Assembly: GCA_020638365.1 (NCBI GenBank)
Contig: JACKIQ010000001.1
Location: forward strand, 372,001-436,000
Direction of reading: 5' to 3'
Origin: Rhodospirillales bacterium
Lineage (GTDB): Bacteria > Pseudomonadota > Alphaproteobacteria > Micavibrionales > Micavibrionaceae
Length of the DNA: 64,000 nucleotides
Shown piece by piece: positions 60,151-64,000 of this stretch. The position numbers and the translations under genes were made by a program. Under the pieces are notes generated by a model. That model did no database searches and was not told the origin of the DNA. It saw only the letters and a list, made by a program, of their open reading frames with translations. Every line of letters begins with the position of its first letter. Position 1 is the stretch's first letter.

Positions 60151-60852
60151 ATGACCACATACGAACTTCGCACTCTTCTGCAAACCGCCGATATGGGTGT
60201 TTCAAGAAACGATACTATGAATGTATGCTGGGCAATTTTGTTTTTCATCCCGTTTTTATTCGTCATATTATTTGCTGGAACAGGACTGTGTCATGCTGAT
60301 AATGATCGCAATGTTGGTTCACCCTTTGGTGCGATCGTATCGCATCCCGTCTATGAGGACATTGAGCGCGTATATGTTGCTGTAAGGTATTCCGGTATTA
60401 CTGAAATTGAAAGGGAAATATACGATCCTATCCTTACTACTGAGAATACAATCAGAGTAATCGTGGATGGAGTCAGAGAAATGTTTCGTCCCGAATGGTG
60501 CAGTAAGCATAAGGTGACTGAATATGAATGTAAGAATCAGCCTGTAGCCCTTGTTCCAAAGTCTGATTTTCATAGGTTTCTTACTTGGGAGACGACCCCT
60601 ACAGCAACTCGTGAAGAGCTTAGGGAAAAAGGAACGCTAATATTAGTATTTGACCTTGATATTTTTAGAAATACTACGTATTTCGATCCGCCGTTAAAAA
60701 CTCCTGTCCTTCTTATGCAGCGCCATACTATCCGTTTAGATAAAGATATTCCGAAAGGACTCAGTCTGCCATCTATGAGTTTAACTCCATTAAACCAAAA
60801 TCATGAAAAGCTCCAGCAACGATTGAATGTTTTAGCTTGGCGAATATCGTAA
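60151..60852 (+). CDS. small secreted or membrane-anchored protein, paralogue C
   Basis: 233 residues from the ATG at 60151 (GGAGGG upstream). A longer N-terminus precedes a hydrophobic stretch (WAILFFIPFLFVILFAGTGLC), which may be a signal anchor or cleaved signal. Mature blocks HPVYEDIERVYVAVRY, CSKHKVTEYECKNQPVALVP and YFDPPLKTPVLLMQRH match paralogue B in order. Function unknown. Confidence 0.7.
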   Translation: MTTYELRTLLQTADMGVSRNDTMNVCWAILFFIPFLFVILFAGTGLCHADNDRNVGSPFGAIVSHPVYEDIERVYVAVRYSGITEIEREIYDPILTTENTIRVIVDGVREMFRPEWCSKHKVTEYECKNQPVALVPKSDFHRFLTWETTPTATREELREKGTLILVFDLDIFRNTTYFDPPLKTPVLLMQRHTIRLDKDIPKGLSLPSMSLTPLNQNHEKLQQRLNVLAWRIS

Positions 60853-60952
60853 GGAGTAAAAGAAAGAGAGTGACTGGTAAGCCCCCTATAAATGAGTCCG
60901 GTTGGAGAGTGAATCTCCGGTAGGTTTGTTGGACATACTTTATGGAGGTTTG

Positions 60953-61075
60953 GATGACATCGCGGTACTTGCCCCGGACATAGACATCGCGCAAGCGGTC
61001 ATCGGCGATATTCCAGATGAAGTCCGCGATCCACTTAAGCTGGCTCTGATCGTGTGGTTGATTTGGTTTCTTTAT
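60953..61075 (-). pseudogene. hsdM: remnant of hsdM (type I restriction-modification methyltransferase N-terminus)
   Basis: On the minus strand 41 codons give KKPNQPHDQSQLKWIADFIW, then NIADDRLRDVYVRGKYRDVI, closely like the N-terminus of HsdM (...WIADFIWGIADDVLRDVYVRGKYRDVILPM). After KYRDVI the similarity stops abruptly and the frame ends at 60773. The expected start codon overlaps the Fic stop as ATAA instead of ATGA, so the start is also lost (ATG to ATA). Confidence 0.75.
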
Positions 61076-62607
61076 CGTGACTTCCCTACACCGCTTTTCA
61101 CAAGGCCGACAAGGAACTTTGCAAACGGCTTGATGTTTTCCTCGACGCTCGCTTCTTCCAGCGCCGCCATGTAATCGTTGCGCCGCTCAAGAGGAACGAC
61201 GGTCCAGGGATAGCCGCCCGAGGCGAGCATGACGTTCATGAGGAAACGTCCCATGCGCCCGTTCCCATCGAAATACGGGTGGATATAGACGAACATGAAA
61301 TGCCCGAGGACAACGCGCACCGCAGCTTCGTCCTCTTGCTCCAACAGATCGAAGAAGGCGGGCATCAGGTCGCGCACGGCCTCTGGCGCGGGCGGTGTGT
61401 GCATGGAGCGGCGGATATAGACCGGGCCGTTGCGGTAGCCCGCCAGATCGGCGGGACGAAGCAGTCCGGCGGTGACGCTGGGAGCGAAAAGTTCGCGGTA
61501 CCAGATTGTGTGCTCCGCTCCCGCTACGACCCCGGCATTCTCCTTGCGCAGGACTTTGCCGATGCTCTCCTTCACGGCCTGGAACGACTGCCAGTAGCCG
61601 CGGGCCGCGAGAGCGTCGCGCTGGTCCTGATCGCTCTTGATGCTATCGGGATTCCATTGGCCGGAGCGTACCCGCTCGATCAGTTCTGCGCTGACCTTAT
61701 AGCCCTCGATGGAGAGCGAGTTGTAGGCATCGCTAACGTAAGCCTCATCGACCTGCTTCAGATAGCCGGCGGTGCTCTTGGGAAGCCCCGGTGGTTCCGG
61801 GAAAAGGCGGAGGATATCCGTGCGCATCTGCGCCCAGTTCATGCGCAGGCGGTTAACGTGCGGCGAGGTCTCGCGGAGGCCAAGCGTGATGGGCGGCTGA
61901 TCCGCGAAGGGATCGGTTTCATTGACGGTATAGCCTGCGGCCTGCATGGTCCCCACGATGTTATCGGCGGTCTGGCCGCGCCCTATATTCCGCATGGCCC
62001 CGGCGAGACGCCCGGCGATCGTGCTGTGCCCGCCCTCCAGCAGCCGGCTCAGCAGGTCCGAAGCATCCTGGACCATGGCCAGGGCGGCACGCATCTCAAC
62101 CGGACTCGCCCTGAAATGCGCGGGCGGACAGGCGATCAAGGCAGCGTGCAAGGCAAACACCCGCAGCCCGTCTTTGACCTCGATATCCGCCTTGGACGGG
62201 AGGTCGAGCCGCAGATCAAAGATCGATGTATCGAAGAGCAGGCCCGTTGGTTTGTTGCCGCCCTTGGGCGCACGGACAAGCAGTTGTCGGGGAACACTGC
62301 GGTTTCCAGTGAGCAGGCAGATGGACTGCTCCGCGCTCAGGCACCACGCGCTGCCGAAACGCTCGTTCAGATAGGCTGCGCTGAACGCCCAGAACGAGGC
62401 ATACCAGGAGGTGCTCTCCCCTTCTGGTTCATCGGGACGCGCCGGGATATACCAGCCCTTCATCACCTCGCGGAGGAAGCCTGTCCTGAGCAACCGCTCA
62501 CGATGCGTGCGGGAGAGGTCTGAGGCCCTTACGGCAACCTGCCCCCGGTCCTGAAGGTCCTTCAGGACGGCGAGTGATTCAGCCAGTTTTTCAGATGGCG
62601 CGGCCAT
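61072..62607 (-). CDS. Fic-domain protein with AbiEi-like N-terminus, class II-like
   Basis: 511 residues. The N-terminal 220 residues look like the winged-helix and antitoxin-like part of AbiEi proteins (VRASDLSRTHRERLLRTGFLREVMKGWYI). Inhibitory helix SLSIEG lies near 295-300 and the Fic core HPYFDGNGRMGRF near 440-448, both intact. Upstream of the hsdM remnant and originally overlapping it by four bases, as is usual for Fic genes embedded in type I restriction-modification loci; the partner is now gone. Confidence 0.9.
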   Translation of the reverse strand: MAAPSEKLAESLAVLKDLQDRGQVAVRASDLSRTHRERLLRTGFLREVMKGWYIPARPDEPEGESTSWYASFWAFSAAYLNERFGSAWCLSAEQSICLLTGNRSVPRQLLVRAPKGGNKPTGLLFDTSIFDLRLDLPSKADIEVKDGLRVFALHAALIACPPAHFRASPVEMRAALAMVQDASDLLSRLLEGGHSTIAGRLAGAMRNIGRGQTADNIVGTMQAAGYTVNETDPFADQPPITLGLRETSPHVNRLRMNWAQMRTDILRLFPEPPGLPKSTAGYLKQVDEAYVSDAYNSLSIEGYKVSAELIERVRSGQWNPDSIKSDQDQRDALAARGYWQSFQAVKESIGKVLRKENAGVVAGAEHTIWYRELFAPSVTAGLLRPADLAGYRNGPVYIRRSMHTPPAPEAVRDLMPAFFDLLEQEDEAAVRVVLGHFMFVYIHPYFDGNGRMGRFLMNVMLASGGYPWTVVPLERRNDYMAALEEASVEENIKPFAKFLVGLVKSGVGKSR

Positions 62608-62657
62608 ACTTAGGGCTCTCGTTAGGGTGATCGACGTTACGATTGTTAGGTTATTGT

Positions 62658-62686
62658 GTTTTACTATTATTAGGTTTTTACGTCAA
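62658..62686 (-). promoter_or_regulatory. possible sigma-70 promoter for the second Fic gene
   Basis: On the minus strand TTGACG (62686-62681) and TAAAAC (62663-62658) are separated by 17 nt, about 50 nt upstream of the Fic ATG. Confidence 0.35.
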
Positions 62687-62781
62687 TATATTTCTCGGAA
62701 ATCTTGCGAAACCGACTGTCCGTCTCCAGGGACGAAACCCTCGGTGCAGGGTCCATGGGCGGCACACGCCTTGGTCGCCAT

Positions 62782-62800
62782 CCAACCGCGATAAGGTTGG
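62782..62800 (+). repeat. stem-loop 1 with GCGATA loop
   Basis: CCAACC-GCGATAA-GGTTGG. A second stem-loop with the same loop core lies at 63039. Confidence 0.5.
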
Positions 62801-63038
62801 CGCACATCCAAACGGCGGACGGTTGGTCGAGGGAATTGCACAAGGGGGAGCCAACACCCCCCTTTGCTGCATGGTTCAGTCCAGATGGAGAGGCACGTCT
62901 CCAAGCTCTGGTCGATGGGAAGGTTCCAAGGAAGGGCAGCGCGAAAGCTCCCCTCCTTGGCCTCCATGGAATGGTCTGGGTGTCGGGGCACGAAGGCCCT
63001 GACTGGCGGGTGTCGGGGGCCACTACCCTGACGAGTGC

Positions 63039-63058
63039 TCAACCGGCGATACGGTTGA
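63039..63058 (+). repeat. stem-loop 2 with GCGATA loop
   Basis: TCAACCG-GCGATA-CGGTTGA: a 7-bp stem and the same six-base loop as stem-loop 1. Confidence 0.5.
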
Positions 63059-63220
63059 CTGGCGCATCAAGGCTCGATGCCGGGGATGCGCCACCACGCT
63101 CTTGTCTGAAGACGGGGCAGCGCCCCGCTCTGAAGCCTAGAGCGGCCCCAGAGGATAGAACGGACGGGGGAACGTCCTTCTCAAGATTGTGCGGGGAACA
63201 GACGAAATTTTATTTCGTTT

Positions 63221-63297
63221 GTACTACAACGCACATCTTGCGGCCTTCCAAATTGGTCAAACCGGGTGCGTACTACAATCAAGGCTCTGTACTACAA
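63221..63297 (+). repeat. three GTACTACAA iterons upstream of the recombinase
   Basis: The nonamer GTACTACAA occurs at 63221, 63270 and 63289 in direct orientation, followed by the recombinase gene about 100 nt later. Spacings of 49 and 19 nt. Could be binding sites of the recombinase or of a regulator. Confidence 0.55.
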
Positions 63298-63399
63298 AAT
63301 GACCCAAGCGGATAATGTTCGAACCCTGATGTGTGGATCGTTTTCATTCTTTCCTTCTCCTGCTCGTCTTGAGATGACGAAGTGCGTTAGGGTGAAGCC

Positions 63400-64000
63400 A
63401 TGCACCCGAACATGAGTCACAAACTGCAACCCGCAAACGCCGTCATCTATGCGCGCGTGTCTTCAACCGCGCAGGTCCGCAAAGGCCAGGGCTTGGGATC
63501 GCAAGAAACCCGCTGCCGCGAGTTCGCCCGCATGAAGGGGTATGAGGTTGATCGCGTCTTCGCCGATGAAGCCGTCTCTGGGAGTATAACGACACGCCCC
63601 GGTATGCAGGCCATGCTTGCTTACCTGAGCCTCCAAGCTCGCCAGCAAAACTTTGTCGTCATCATCGACGATATCAGCCGCCTTGCGCGGGATATCAAAG
63701 CCCATCTGGAATTGCGGGATGCCATCGCCTCGGTCGGTGCTCGCCTTGAAAGCCCCTCCATCGAGTTTGGCGAAGACAGCGACTCCATCCTCGTAGAGAA
63801 CCTGCTCGCCAGTGTCAGCCAGCACCAACGCCAGAAGAACGCGGAGCAAACCAAAAACCGGATGCGCGCCCGCGCCATGAACGGCTATTGGGTGTTCGGC
63901 GCTCCACGTGGCTATTCATTCCAGCACAAACCCGGACAAGGCAAAATCTTGGTAAGGGACGAGCCGCTGGCCTCCATCATCACTGAAGCGCTCGAAGGTT
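63400..64000 (+). CDS. serine recombinase (resolvase/invertase family), 3' end outside window
   Basis: The frame opens with ATG at 63400 (AGGGTGAAG upstream) and stays open to the end of the window; about 200 residues are visible. The N-terminal catalytic domain starts AVIYARVSSTAQVRKGQGLG with the serine nucleophile in RVSS, followed by QETRCREFARMKGYEV, FVVIIDDISRLARDIKAHLELR (the DDISRLAR motif) and NLLASVSQHQRQKNAEQT. After residue 150 it reads RMRARAMNGYWVFGAPRGYSF, the start of the recombinase domain of large serine recombinases. It is probably the integrase of a mobile element whose other end lies outside. Confidence 0.93.
   Translation, partial: MHPNMSHKLQPANAVIYARVSSTAQVRKGQGLGSQETRCREFARMKGYEVDRVFADEAVSGSITTRPGMQAMLAYLSLQARQQNFVVIIDDISRLARDIKAHLELRDAIASVGARLESPSIEFGEDSDSILVENLLASVSQHQRQKNAEQTKNRMRARAMNGYWVFGAPRGYSFQHKPGQGKILVRDEPLASIITEALEG

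Larger units (their letters stand above)
62687..63399 (+). other. non-coding, structured stretch between Fic and recombinase genes
   Basis: Several frames are open on both strands because of high GC content, but none has a protein-like composition or a ribosome binding site. It holds stem-loops, three short iterons (GTACTACAA) and AT-rich DNA near 63205-63300. It may be the end of the element carrying the serine recombinase. Confidence 0.5.

Noticed and set aside
61279..62523. 414-codon open frame opposite the second Fic gene
   Set aside because: Fic motifs on the minus strand are intact; the plus-strand product has no recognisable features.
62704..63315. 203-codon open frame between Fic and recombinase
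   Set aside because: Other overlapping frames are open too, composition is not protein-like and no ribosome binding site is present; treated as non-coding.
63463..63849. minus-strand open frames inside the recombinase gene
   Set aside because: The plus-strand frame has the serine recombinase motifs; the others are shadows.
1..64000. tRNA genes, rRNA genes, CRISPR arrays and complete insertion sequences
   Set aside because: None was seen: no cloverleaf-like intergenic stretch, no regularly spaced identical repeats and no transposase motifs. A dedicated scan (tRNAscan-SE, Infernal, CRISPR finders) would settle this.

Overview
The window looks like part of an alphaproteobacterial chromosome, probably a Micavibrio-like lineage (inference from gene content only). 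Pointers are an Hda-type DnaA homologue next to an AI-2E transporter, a DUF2066 protein and purM-purN, a 52-residue aa3-type cytochrome oxidase subunit IV, a HisN-type phosphatase, a flgK-flgL pair under a textbook sigma-54 promoter, and a very large hybrid histidine kinase. No rRNA, tRNA, CRISPR array or complete insertion sequence was seen.

Layout. 0-3.8 kb: unrecognised membrane proteins (one split by a frameshift), an alpha/beta hydrolase and a HExxH protein. 3.9-17.5 kb: core housekeeping genes aspS, rnd, sixA-like, hda, AI-2E transporter, DUF2066, purM, purN, coxIV, hybrid kinase, ndk. 17.6-20.6 kb: a compact unrecognised cluster with its own sigma-70 promoter, holding a RelA/SpoT-fold-like protein, two small acidic proteins, a kinase-like protein and an NDK-like paralogue with a large insertion. 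20.6-33.5 kb: alaS, hisN, a hydrolase, a soluble lytic transglycosylase, a uracil-DNA glycosylase, a DUF4139 protein, flgL and flgK. 33.7-37.5 kb: a secreted TIM-barrel glycosidase-like protein and a VWA protein ending in five copies of a beta-domain. 37.6-41.9 kb: three effector-like proteins without signal peptides (kinase-like, subtilase-like, EreA/ChaN-like).

42-54 kb is visibly more AT-rich and accessory. It has a hicA-hicB toxin-antitoxin pair with a perfect operator palindrome, a 22-residue hydrophobic peptide, a three-gene operon of two paralogous cysteine-rich secreted proteins plus a 1439-residue EF-hand/Sel1/TPR protein, a convergent two-gene operon of paralogous envelope proteins, and a graveyard of Sel1 and SRAP pseudogenes. 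54-64 kb is a mobile or defence-flavoured end: two Fic proteins with inhibitory motifs, an RTX calcium-binding protein, a family of small secreted paralogues between imperfect 110-bp repeats, a decayed hsdM start, a structured non-coding stretch and a serine recombinase that runs off the window.

Best candidates for an undescribed system are the 43.8-53.1 kb secreted-protein module, the 17.7-20.6 kb nucleotide/kinase-like cluster and the 37.6-41.9 kb effector-like trio. All functional statements come from reading motifs; no database search was run.
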